From Bacteroidota bacterium (GTDB taxonomy: Bacteria > Bacteroidota > Bacteroidia > AKYH767-A > OLB10): a DNA stretch of 64,000 bases. The stretch is taken from assembly GCA_016714005.1 (NCBI GenBank), contig JADJOA010000002.1:186001-250000 (forward strand). Reading direction: 5' to 3'. The notes below the pieces were generated by a model. That model worked only from the letters and a program-made list of their open reading frames with translations. It was not told the origin of the DNA and did not search any database. The position numbers and the translations under genes were made by a program. Below are positions 38,964 to 50,370 of the stretch, piece after piece (position 1 is the first letter of the stretch; every line of letters begins with the position of its first letter).

Positions 38964-38971
38964 CAAACCTA
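38964..38971 (-). promoter_or_regulatory. -7 promoter box TAGGTTTG for the Nif3-like gene
   Basis: TAGGTTTG on the minus strand, 21 bases before the GTG start. The same box is retained in the duplicated copy at 40674-40681. Confidence 0.55.
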
Positions 38972-39146
38972 AATTTTTTATTTAATGATAAAGCAGGATA
39001 AGAATAAAGGCAAGTTAACATTAACCCTAATTAGTATTTAAAGAGATTTGCCAATGCAAAAATTAGTGCAATAGTATTCCTTGCACTTGAAGACTCAAAC
39101 TTAGTACTTCAACCCGGGTATTTAATACCATGTGCTAAAAATGTTT

Positions 39147-40455
39147 CTACAGCTTTAGTACCTTCACAAAAAAAGCATCATTAACATTTAAAAAATAAAT
39201 GCCACTGTTTACTTCAGTAACGTCCAAAATTGTTTTTTTTTAGAATGTGTAGTTATTTTCAGTCAATAATTTTTCCGCTTACATCTGTCAAATAACATTT
39301 GCGACAATGTTTGTTAATGGTTAAAAAATTTGTTGAAGGATTTGGGTAAATTGCAATTGGGTTTCCATCTACATCTTCAATGCCGGTATTTAATGCTTCA
39401 TAGGCTCCCATATCGGGGTTGCCGTTGCGCGGGTTGCCATCTAAATCAATAAGAGGTGCGCCAGTAAAAGTACCGGCATTAATACAGGGGCTTTGAGGAG
39501 TTAAATGATAATTACCTGCTCCTGCATTTACAAACTGCGGACTGGCAGTAATTATGTTTGCTCCCACACTAAGCAATCCGTTAGTATTGGGGGCATTGCT
39601 AAAATCTATAGAACCTGTGGCTACCAAGCCGCCTTGGTCATAAAGCAAATCGGATGTAATGCCCGAAAAAATGCAGTTTAAAATATTAAAGACTGAACCA
39701 TTGGCACGAAACAGTGCTCGCCATTGGAACAGCAGCCGAGTTATCGGCAACTGTACAGTTCATCATATTAATGGTTGACGAGTAATTGCACACAATGCCG
39801 CTACCACCCAACGAACCACCTTCATTACCCGACACTTCTACATTTCTAAGTATAGTGGCGGTTGCCCCAAAGCCCTCAAATACCGAAATACCCCAACCAT
39901 TTCTGTACAACTATTGTTTCTTACTATGGTATTTTCAATAATCGGGTAAGATCCCTTCCAGGCAGCAATGCCTCCACCCATACGTGCCGAATTATTTTCT
40001 ACAATAAGATAACTAAGCGTAGGCGAAGATCCCCAAATATTTGATCCACCAAAAGCAATAGGGCTATCGCATAATATACCACCGCCCGATAAAACAGTTT
40101 GAATTAAATAATACCCCCAATCTCTAACCGTGCCCGTGCCGTTGCGCAGTGTAAAGCCCTCTAACTTGGCTGCATTACTTTCATTACTTATAAACTTTAC
40201 CACACTGCCGCTTTGGTTACCATCAATAATAGTTGTAAACCTGTCTGTTACCGGATTGGGTGTGCGTACCACCACATCCTTACCCATAAAATCCAAATTT
40301 TCTACATACATATTACTGGGTGCTACCAGCACCGTATCGCCTGTAGCAGCAGCATTTATGGCACTTTGTATAGTAGTGTATTGTGCTGGCACATTTAGTT
40401 TGGCGGCTTGTGTACAAAAAGGAAACAATAAAACAAGAGGTAGAATTTTTTTCAT
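39147..40455 (-). CDS. secreted parallel beta-helix protein with type IX sorting domain, frameshifted
   Basis: About 435 residues in several frames (changes near 39905, 39730 and at the A9 run near 39230). It begins with a signal peptide (MKKILPLVLLFPFCTQAA), then a pectate-lyase-like right-handed beta-helix (YTTIQSAINAAATGDTVLVA, SLGGSGIVCNYSSTINMMNC). The choice-of-anchor Q region follows (NYHLTPQSPCINAGTF, NPDMGAYE). It ends in a type A sorting domain: IYPNPSTNFLTI, and after the last shift TILDVTEVNSGIYFLNV to KVLKL with a stop at 39147. It lies between two copies of the Nif3 5' end, so it may have been inserted there. No catalytic residues could be assigned. Confidence 0.75.
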
Positions 40456-40481
40456 AACGGTTACAATTTTTTATTAGTTCG

Positions 40482-40652
40482 TCAAATATATTGTATCCGG
40501 TTTTTAAAAAGAATAGTTGGGAGGGAATTATTTAATCTCATCAACCACCAACTCACCATCTGGCGCTTGATGCCCACATTTTCATAACCTTCGTGGTAGC
40601 AGGGTGGCGCAAGTTTTTCTAAAACTGAAATGATGTCTTTGATTTGAGGCAC
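40482..40652 (-). pseudogene. duplicated 5' end of the Nif3-like gene
   Basis: The segment 40577-40735 repeats 38868-39030 in the same orientation, with 54 identical bases (40602-40655 versus 38892-38945). It keeps the promoter box (40674-40681), the GTG start and about 27 codons (VPQIKDIISVLEKLAPP, then a diverged CYHEGYENVG) before unrelated sequence and a stop at 40482. It is a truncated relic. Together with the original it forms direct repeats around the beta-helix gene. The rest of the gap 40456-40800 shows no other feature. Confidence 0.75.
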
Positions 40653-40800
40653 GGGGTGTTTTTATTTCAAAGGCAAACCTAAATTTTTTATTCATTGGAG
40701 AATAAGGAGGATTTAAATTGACGCTAATTATCATTTTGAAAAAGGCTCACCTTGAAAGTTGAGGGTTGCGCTGCTTTTAAAACAATTACTTTTACCCCCT

Positions 40801-41900
40801 ATGCATTTTTTGCGAAACCTCCTTTTCCCCTTCTCCATCCTCTATGCAATAATAATTTTCGTAAGAAATTACCTCTACGACAAAAGCATCCTCAAATCCA
40901 CAACCTTCACCACACCCGTTATATGCATAGGCAACATAAACACAGGCGGTACCGGCAAAACCCCCCACGTAGAATTTTGCATACAAACCCTCAGCCCGTA
41001 TTTTAATATAGCCGTTTTAAGCCGTGGTTACGGGCGCAAAACAAAAGGCTTCTTAAAAATTACAGAAGGCATGGCTGCTACCAATTGTGGCGATGAACCC
41101 ATGCAAATGTTCAACAAGTTTAAAAACGTCTCCTTTTACGTTGCTGAAAACAGGGCAAAAGCCATTCAACAAATTATAGAAAAGCAAAACCCACAGGTAA
41201 TAATTATGGATGATGGCTTGCAACACCGAGCAGTAAACCCCTCACTAAAAATTATGCTTACCGCCTACAACGATTTGTTTTTAGATGAATATTTCCTACT
41301 CCCGGCCGGAAATTTACGCGAGCACAAAACAGGGCGCGGGCAAACGATGTAATCATTATTTCCAAAACGCCCGATGAAACCACAGAAGAAGAAAAAAATA
41401 AAACCCAAAAAAGAGTAGATGATTTTATCCATACCTATTTTCCGGGCGGAGACATGGTTAAAACACTCTTTTCATACAACACCCACGGCTCACTTTATCA
41501 TATAAATGATGTTAGTAATAAAATGAGTTTTGAGAGCCTCAAAAACTTTCATGTTATTACATTTGCCGGGCTTGCAAAACCCGAGGCGTTTCAAACCTGT
41601 CTCCAAAATTTTGCAAACCAAACCACTCATCACTCATCTGTCTTTCCCGATCATTATCAGTTTACCGAAAATGATTTGCAAAAGCTGGTAGAAGTTTACA
41701 AGAGAACCAATTCATCACAAAAAATAATTGTTACCACCCAAAAAGATTTTGCAAGGCTCAGCCATCAACCGCTAAAAAAAATAATTGAGCAATTACCCAT
41801 GTATATTTTACCTTTAGAGGTTCAGTTTAAAGAACAAGATAAAAAAACCATACAAGAACTTTTAATAAATCATGTTAGACAAAATAAGAACAACGGCTAA
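40801..41900 (+). CDS. lpxK: tetraacyldisaccharide 4'-kinase, one frameshift
   Basis: Inner-membrane-associated enzyme that phosphorylates the 4' position of the lipid A disaccharide, late in the Raetz pathway. The ATG at 40801 (MHFLRNLLFPFSILY) gives the usual N-terminal membrane helix; an earlier TTG is unlikely. The P-loop GNINTGGTGKTP is near residue 45, and IIMDDGLQHR near residue 135. The frame breaks near 41337 in a GC-rich spot; after it come VIIISKTPDE, FAGLAKPEAF and VTTQKDFARL, all typical. Corrected length is 366 residues. It overlaps the next gene by 29 bases, a pairing common in Bacteroidota. Confidence 0.92.
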
Positions 41901-42678
41901 GTACATTACCGATAAAACAAATTTTAAACCCGAAGTAGGAATCATACTTGGGTCGGGTTTAGGGCTTAGTAAACGAAATTAAAATTGAAGCAGAATTAAA
42001 CTACACCGATATACCTAACTTCCCTACATCCACAGTTAAAGGACATGGTAGCAAATTAATTTTTGGCACGCTTAGCGGAGTTAAAGTAGTAGCCATGCAG
42101 GCGCTTTCATTTTTACGAAGGATATACTATTCAAGAAGTTGGTTTCCTGTTCGCGTATTAAAGTTTTTTGGGCATAGAAAAACTTATACTCTCCAATGCA
42201 AGCGGTGGCGTAAATCCAAAATATAAAGTGGGCGATTTAATGATATTAGATGATCACATCAATCTAATGGGCACCAATCCACTCATAGGAAAAAACGAAG
42301 AAGAACTCGGCACACGCTTCCCTGACATGGGGGAACCTTATGACAAAGGCATGATTGCGAAAGCAAAAGCCGTTGCCGATAAAAACGACTTTACCTGCCA
42401 TATCGGAACATACGCAGCCGTTACAGGCCCCACATTTGAAACACGTGCAGAGTATCGTTACATAAAAATTATTGGTGCCGACTGCGTGGGCATGTCCACT
42501 GTTCCAGAAAACATTATTGCCCGCCACATGAATTTGCCGGTGTTTGCCATCTCCATTATTACCGATTTAGGTGGTGGAGATCATTTGGAAGTAATTACCC
42601 ACGAAGAAGTTTTAAAAGTGGCTAACGAAGCAGAGAAAAAAAATGACAGTTATTATCAAAGAACTTATTACTAAATAA
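41872..42678 (+). CDS. punA: purine-nucleoside phosphorylase, frameshifted
   Basis: Purine salvage enzyme that cleaves nucleosides with phosphate. The ATG at 41872 lies inside the end of lpxK. The N-terminal frame has the phosphate-binding loop (GIILGSGLGL) and a later GHGSKLIFG; indels near 41965 and in the segment 42110-42160 break the frame. From 42168 on it reads LILSNASGGVNPKY, TGPTFETRAEYRYI and ADCVGMSTVPE, diagnostic of the trimeric PNP class. An A8 run near 42635 hides the natural C-terminus (MTVIIKELITK, stop at 42678). Corrected length about 268 residues, as expected. Confidence 0.88.
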
Positions 42679-42734
42679 ATTATGCGAATGAATTTTACGA
42701 ATAAGAATACAATTACCTTTTAAATTTTAATTCA

Positions 42735-45700
42735 ATGAAGACAAAAATCACTTTACTTTTTATTTCAATTTTATTATGTGTAAACTCTTTTGCACAAAAC
42801 TGGTCAACGCTTAGCACCGGAATGGATAACGTAGTTTATTCCATAGCCGCAGACCCTGCAACGGGAACCATATATGCCGGGGGAAACTTTACCATTGCCG
42901 GTGGTTCCCCCATAAATTACCTTGCCAAATGGGATGGTACTGCATGGACAAACGTGGGTGGTGGCGTAAACGCTGCAGTAAACGCACTGTATTTTGAAAA
43001 CGGAGTGTTATACGCAGGAGGAAACTTTACCACTGCCGGAGCTACACCGGCAAATTTTATTGCCAAATGGGACGGTACAAACTGGTCGGCTTTGGGTACA
43101 GGTTTAGATAATGGCGTTTTGGTTATTAAAGGCGATGGCACCGGAAATATTTACGTGGGCGGTGGTTTTACCACAGCAGGTGGAAACACTGCCGAACGCA
43201 TTGCCTTATGGAACGGAACATCATGGAGTGCAATGAGCTCCGGGCTTGGCATAGCAGGCGATTATGTAGAAACCATAGAATCATACAACGGAAATATTTA
43301 TGCAGGCGGAAGATTTCAGCTTGCAGGTGCTACCCCCGTTAACAGCATTGCACGCTGGGATGGCACTAACTGGAATGCACTCACAACAGGTGTAACTGGT
43401 TTATCAGGAAGAGTTATTGGAATAAAAAATTACAACAGTGAGTTGTATATATGTGGTTCATTTACGGATGCAGGTGGCGTTGCGGCAAACAGCCTTGCCA
43501 AATGGAACGGAACAACATGGAGCGCATTAGCGGCAGGTGGTTTAACGGGGAGCAATCAAAACCAACTTCTATTGAGGTATTGTATGGTGAGTTGTTGTGG
43601 GCGGAAATTTTACAACTGCCGGTTCGGTTAGTGCATTAAACATTGCGAGATATGATGGCACTAACTGGAATGCTTTAGGCGCAGGTGTTAATGCACAGGT
43701 AGATTTTTTATATCCTGCCGGTGATAAAATGTATGTGGCAGGACAGTTTACAACAGCCGATACTTTAACCGTAAATTTTATTGCAGCATATCAACCATCA
43801 TGTAACACAACAGCCAACCCAACTGTTACCAACACAAATTGTTTTGGATTTTGCGATGGAAGTATTTCTCTTGCACCAATCGGTGCTACTCCGTTTTCTT
43901 ACCAATGGTCAGGTGGGTTAACTGGTAACCCCGTTACCAATCTTTGCCCTGGAACTTATACTGCAACTATTACTAATCAATTTGGTTGTAGCATTACCGA
44001 GAGTTACACAGTTACCGAGCCTGCTCAACTTACCATTTCTTTTACAGCCACCGATGCAATTTGTAATGCACAATGCAGCGGAACAGCCACTGCAATTGCA
44101 AACAATGCACAAGGCAGCGTAACATATTTATGGAACACCACGCCACAACAAACAACTGCCACTGCAACCACCTTATGTGCAGGTACTGTAGTTTTGCAAA
44201 TGGTTGATTCTGCCGGTTGCAATGCATTAGATTCTGTTTTTATTAACGAGCCTGTTGCCAACGCAGCCACTATAGGTTTTTCAATTCCTTCTTGCTTTGG
44301 TGGATGTAATGGTTATGCAGTAGCCACATCAACTGGCACTGCCCCATTTTCTTATTTATGGACTACCACACCCACACAAACAACCGATACCGCTTTTAAT
44401 CTTTGCGCTGGAACATACTCTGTAACAATTGTTGATTCACTCGGCTGCTCTGCCACAGAAACAATTTTAATGACAGACCCTGTTCCTAACGAAGCTTCCG
44501 CTACTTCAACTCCAACAATATGCTACCAGCAATGCAGCGGAACAGCCACAGCGTCATCTACAGGCTTACCTCCCTTTACTTATTCATGGCAAACTTTTCC
44601 TGTTCAGGATTCTGTTACTGCAATAGGTTTATGCCCTGGGTTTGTAATAGTTGTTGTTACCGATTCTTTAGGCTGCACGGCTTCAGATACTGCACTTGTA
44701 ACAGAACCTTCACCCAATGTAATATCTTCAACAAGTTCACCTGCATCATGTGCAGTGGCTTGTAATGGTGAAGTTACACTATCATCAACCGGTACAAGTC
44801 CATTTCAATATGCGTGGTCAACCGGAGACACAACAGTTACCGTAAGCACATTGTGTGAAGGTGGTTATGCGGTAACGGTTACAGATGGTTTGGGTTGTGC
44901 AGTTTCCGATTCTGTTTTTGTTGGATTGGCAGGTCCTATTCCTGTAATATTTACATCAGTACCTGCAAGCTGTGGAGGAGAATGTATCGGAACAGCTTCG
45001 GCACAATTGCAAGGCTCACTTGCTGCAACTTACCTGTGGAGCAATGGCGATACAATTTCAACTGTTGATTCGTTATGCACCGGTTATTATACGGTAACTA
45101 TTATTGACACGCTTGGATGCTCATACTCTGATTCGGTAAGTATAGGTCAGGGGTTGCCATTTAATCTAAATGCAGCAGTGTCAAACCCAACATGTTTTGG
45201 TTTGTGCAATGGTGCTGTTTCATTAAGCCCTGCCGGAACCGCTCCGTTTATTTTTGCATGGGCAAATGGCGATACCACCAATGCACTTGCCAATATTTGC
45301 GCAGGTGTTTATCCGGTTACAGTAACCGATTCATCAAACTGTATTACAAACGATACCATAACAATTGTTGACCCTGCCGACATATCTTACACTAAATCGC
45401 ACACCGATGCTTTATGCCCCGGGCAATGCAGCGGAACAGCTACGCTTAACAATGCAATTGGTAATGGTCCTTTAACATATTTATGGAATACCATTCCTCC
45501 GCAAACTGCAAATATTGGAACAGGTCTTTGTTTTGGTTACACATCGTTTACGGTTACCGATAGCGTGGGCTGTGTTAAAATTGATTCTGTTTTAATCTTT
45601 GAACCGCCATCCATCAACGTGTTTCAAACTGTTACAGACATCAGTTGCTTTGGCGATTGTGATGCTTCGGTAATTTTAAATGTTTCGGGCGGCACACCTA

Positions 45701-46335
45701 ATTATTCTTATTTGTGGTCTAATGGCTCAGGTTTACCGGGCTTAATGAATATTTGTGCCGGAACCTATACGGTAACCGTTACAGACTTTAATGGCTGCAC
45801 AAAAGTTGATTCAACTGTTATTACCGGACCTTCGCAAATTACATTTACACCAACCATCGTAAACACATCATGCTTTAGTTGTAACGATGGTTCCATTTCC
45901 GTAACCGTTAATGGCGGTACTCCTCCTTACGATTATTTGTTTACGCAGCTTGCCATTACGGATAGCGTGGCCAATAATCTTACCGCAGGCACTTACCAGT
46001 TTTGTGTGTTAGATGATCATAACTGTTTTGTATGCGACAGCTTTGTTGTTACAAGTCCAATTTCGGTATTTAACTCGTATCCTTTAGAAAATAAATTTGT
46101 TATTTATCCAAACCCAAGCAAAGGATTGTTTTATGTAAAAGCAGAAAAGGAAACTACCGGGCAACTTAACGTGGTGATGACGGATTTAGCAGGGCGTAGA
46201 GTTCCGGTACAGAGTAATTATGTAAGCAGCAAAACAATAGCTGTTGATGGCAACAATCTTCGCAAAGGCATTTACATGATTTCGGTTTACAACCAAACCG
46301 AATTGATTTCTACCGGTAGAATTGTAATTGACTGA
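42735..46335 (+). CDS. large surface protein: seven-repeat propeller, ten SprB-like repeats, type IX sorting domain; one frameshift
   Basis: About 1,199 residues. A signal peptide (MKTKITLLFISILLCVNSFA) is followed by seven units of the form GGNFTTAG...AKWDGTNWSALGTG, again suggesting a seven-bladed propeller. The frame changes once, near 43590, between units five and six. Then come ten repeats of about 80 residues of the SprB type, each opening with a Cys pair (CFGGCNGYA, CNAQCSGTA) and containing a YxWxT strand and a LCAGTYSVTIVDSLGC block. The C-terminus is a sorting domain (IYPNPSKGLFYVKA to GRIVID). SprB-like proteins include gliding adhesins. Its stop shares one base with the murB start. 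Confidence 0.87.
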
Positions 46336-47352
46336 TGATTCCTTCGGTTTTAGAAAATGTTTCTTTAAAATCATACAACACTTTTGGCATTGATGTAAGC
46401 GCTGCATTTTTTGCAACGTTTAATTCTGTCAAAGAATTACAATTGCTTTTACAAACTGATGCAGTAAAACAACGCAACCATTTGGTGATGGGTGGTGGCA
46501 GCAATATGTTGCTAACCAAAGATTTTGACGGCATTGTTTTAAAAAACAACATTAAAGGAATTGAAATTTTAGAAGAAGAAACAACTACTGCAACAGTTAG
46601 AGTTGGGGCGGGTGAAGTGTGGCACGACTTTGTAATGTGGGCTGTAAATAAAAATTTGGGTGGTGTTGAAAATCTTTCACTCATACCCGGAAGCGTGGGT
46701 GCCGGACCAATCCAAAACATTGGAGCTTATGGCGTGGAGCTTAAAGATTGTTTTAAAAGCCTGGAAGCCGTTGAAATAAAAACCGGCAACATAAAAACAT
46801 TTACAAAAGACTATTGCAACTTTGGTTACCGCTACAGCATTTTTAAAGACAGTGCAAAAGGCAAATACATTATTACACATGTAACTTTTAGTTTGCAAAA
46901 AATCCTGAGCTTAACACTACCTATGGTGCAATAGAGCAGGAGTTAAAAAAACAAAATGCAACACCATCTATTAGAGCAATAAGTGATGCAGTAATTGCTA
47001 TACGCAAAAGCAAACTGCCCGACCCGGCAGTGTTAGGCAATGCCGGCAGTTTTTTTAAGAACCCTGAAGTGCCGCTTAAAAATTTGAAGAACTAAAAGCT
47101 CTTTTCCCAACGCTAACGGGCTACCCTGTAAACAAAACTACCGTAAAACTTGCAGCAGGCTGGCTTATTGAACAATGCGGATGGAAAGGCAAACGCATTG
47201 GCAACACCGGCTCGCACAAAGACCAGACTTTGGTATTAGTAAACTATGGCAATGCCACAGGCAAAGAAATTTATTCTCTTGCACTTGACATTAAAAAATC
47301 GGTGCAAGAAAAATTTGGTGTTGATATAGAGCCTGAGGTGAATGTAATTTGA
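46335..47352 (+). CDS. murB: UDP-N-acetylenolpyruvoylglucosamine reductase, frameshifted
   Basis: FAD enzyme of peptidoglycan precursor synthesis that reduces enolpyruvyl-UDP-GlcNAc to UDP-MurNAc. The FAD site is seen at VMGGGSNMLL and LIPGSVGAGPIQNIGAYG. The frame changes near 46905 and near 47080. The catalytic Ser block (GNAGSFFKNP) and the C-terminal catalytic Glu (EPEVNVI) are both present, so the corrected protein of about 339 residues is complete. It belongs to the shorter (type I, E. coli-like) group. It begins at the last base of the preceding stop codon (TGATG), so translation may be coupled to an unrelated surface protein, which is unusual. Confidence 0.92.
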
Positions 47353-47402
47353 GAGTGGTGGGTTTTGAGTTTTGTGTTATAGCTTTTTTCAAAACCCTTT
47401 CC

Positions 47403-47410
47403 TACATTTG
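47403..47410 (+). promoter_or_regulatory. -7 promoter box TACATTTG, surface paralogue 3
   Basis: TACATTTG followed by GCTTCTCACAA. Upstream, TCAAAACCCTTT is also shared with paralogue 1. Confidence 0.65.
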
Positions 47411-47430
47411 CTTCTCACAAAAAACAAAAC

Positions 47431-50186
47431 ATGCTAACTTCTTTTTTTAAAAAACTTACGGGTGGTAAATTTTTGTTTTTGGTTATTGCTGTTTGTTTAT
47501 CGCTTGGTGTTAACTTAAATGCGCAGGAGATAGAGTGGCAGAATACGATTGGGGGAGTGGTGGAGACAATTTATCTGCAATTCAACAAACTTCCGATATG
47601 GGGTACATCTTGGGAGGTCTCTCTCTATCAAACACTTCAGGTGATAAAACAGAAGATAATTTAGATACAACCTTATCAAGTCCTGATTACTGGATAGTAA
47701 AAACCGATTCAGCCGGAAATATACAATGGCAAAATACAATTGGCGGAAGCGGCAATGATCAGCTACACTCACTACAACAAACAACTGACGGAGGATACAT
47801 ATTGGGTGGATACTCCAGTTCAAATATTTCTGGAGATAAAACTGAACTTAGTAATGGAGGATTTGATTACTGGATGGTAAAAACCGATGCAGTTGGAAGC
47901 ATACAATGGCAGAGTACCATAGGTGGAAATAATGATGATTATCTAAAATATATCAGGCAAACTATTGATGGAGGATATATTTTGGGCGGTTATTCCAATT
48001 CAAATATTTCTGGTGATAAAGCAGAAAACTGTATTGGGAATAATGATTACTGGATAATAAAAACCGATGCTACTGGAAACATACAGTGGCAGAATACAAT
48101 TGGAGGAAACAGGAGAGATGAGTTACGTTCCATTCAACAAACTACTGATGGAGGATATATTTTGGGTGGATATTCCCAATCAAACATTTCAGGGGATAAA
48201 ACTGAAAATAACTTGGGATCAGGATCACCTATCACCGGTGATTATTGGGTTGTAAAAATCGATGCCATAGGAAATATTCAATGGCAAAATACCATTGGAG
48301 GAAGTTTAGATGATGCACTTTGTCTAATTGAACAAACTTCAGACGGAGGTTATATCCTTGGTGGATATTCTTATTCAAATCTTTCGGGTGATAAAACTGA
48401 AAACAGCAATGGGTGGTACGATTACTGGATTGTAAAAACCGATTTTGCCGGTAGCATTCAATGGCAGAATACAATTGGGGGAAGTAATCTCGATTACCTA
48501 TACTCAGTAAAACAAACACCTGACGGAGGATATATTCTTGGGGGATTTTCCGATTCAGATATTTCCGGTGATAGAACGGAAATAGGAAATGCAGGGTTTG
48601 ATTACTGGATAATTAAAACGGGGTCAACTGGAAATTTGCAATGGCAGAATATCATCGGGGGAAATGGTGATGATATTCTCTTACCTTCAATTGAACAAAC
48701 TGATGATGGAAGCTATATTCTAGGTGGGTATTCTACTTCAAATATTGGTGGTGACAAGACAGAAAATAATTTGGATTCAGCACAGATGTCTGCAGATTTT
48801 TGGATCATAAAACTCACCAACAATTACAACCTCCTCACAGGCAAAGCATTTTTAGATTTAAACTCCAACTCCCTTCAAGACCTAAGCGAACCATCTTTAC
48901 CAAACAAAAAAATTACAGAAACCAACACCAACCGCTTTGCATTTACACAACCGAATGGTTTTTACAGTGTTTCGGTTTTAGACACAGGAAACTTTTCTGC
49001 CTCTCCTGCACCATTAAATTATTACACCGCTGTTCCTGTTTCTCATGGCGCAACATTTACAGGCATTAGCCAAACAGATTCGTTAAACGATTTTGCATTT
49101 CAGCCTTTGGGTACGTTTAACGATTTGTGCGTAACACTTACACCGCTTGGCGCTTTCCGTCCCGGCTTTAATGCAAGTTACATGATTAATTATGAGAATG
49201 TGGGCACAACCACATTATCTCCAACGGTTACTCTTTATCAAAATAATTTATTGAATTATGTAAGTTCATCAGTTGCACCAACCGCTACATCAACCGATTC
49301 TGTCCAGTGGAGTGGGTTGCCTGTGTTAAGTCCTTTTCAATCGGGCAGCATTCTGGTTACGCTAAATGTAAGTGCAGCAGCAGTTATTGGCAGCAGCATT
49401 TATTCGCAATGTATTATTGAACCTATCGCTAATGATTATAATGTGTATTGCAATTATGCAGGGGCAACATCTGTTGTAACCGGAAGCGTTGACCCTAACG
49501 ACATTTTAGTAAACGAAGACACACTTACCACCACACAACTTGCTACACAACCTTATTTAGATTACACCATCAGGTTTCAAAATACAGGTAACGATACTGC
49601 CTTTACCGTAAAAATCATTAACCCTATTGACACAAACAAATTAGAGTTAAGCTCCATTGAGTTTGTAAACGCATCTCACCCCGTTCAACTCAAGTGGGTA
49701 AACTACAATAGGAACATGGAGTTTTTGTTTGAGAATATTTTGTTGCCCGATTCAAACATTAACGAACCGCAATCGCACGGTTTTGTAACCTATCGCATAA
49801 AACCAAAAAACAAGTTTACTTGCCGGAGATAGTGTAACAAACAAGGCATACATTTATTTTGATTTTAATGCGCCCGTGGGAAACGAATACGGCAACCACA
49901 AAAATTATTTTGCCTACTTCCATAAACGAGCTGGCAAAAGGCAGTGGGCAATTGGCAGTTTTCCCGGAATCCGGCAAAGGATGAGTTGAATATTCAAATC
50001 AATAACTCAAAAGCAAACAACTTAATAACTGTTTCCATTTTTGATGTTTTAGGAAATACAGTTTTAAGCAAGCAGTCTGCAACTGCTAATTGTAAATTGC
50101 CAACTGACCACTTTTCAAAAGGCATTTATTTTGTTGAAGTAAAAACAGGTAAGGAAGTTTACAGGGCTAAGTTTGTGAAGGAGTAG
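47431..50186 (+). CDS. surface protein, seven-repeat propeller with type IX sorting domain (paralogue 3), frameshifted
   Basis: About 918 residues after correction. The frame changes once in the first repeat (near 47555) and three times between 49800 and 49975 (A7 run, an extra G in GTGGGAAAC, an extra G in CCCGGAATC), each identifiable by comparison with the paralogues at 4871 and 28687. Signal peptide, seven repeats, linker (YNLLTGKAFLDLNSN), DUF7619-like domain and sorting domain are all present. The domain after the linker (NTNRFAFTQPNGFYSV) follows paralogue 2, but the later part (IDTNKLELSSIEFVN) follows paralogue 1, so this copy is a mosaic. Probably surface-exposed. Confidence 0.86.
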
Positions 50187-50248
50187 GTTTATGTCTGACA
50201 GAGACATGTAATTGAATACAATTTTTGCTCTATATTAGCAGCCGTAAA

Positions 50249-50285
50249 TAAGGGGGCGGGGGTTTATACTTCTCCCCTTTTTTAT
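50249..50285 (+). terminator. possible terminator after surface paralogue 3
   Basis: A short AAGGGG/CCCCTT stem around a G-rich spacer is followed by T6. It is weaker than the other terminators in the window. Confidence 0.45.
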
Positions 50286-50370
50286 TTTACAAAGCTTAAC
50301 ACAACACTTAACTTCTCTCAATTACTTATCCGAAATTTCGGGACACAAAAACACAAAACACAAAACTATA

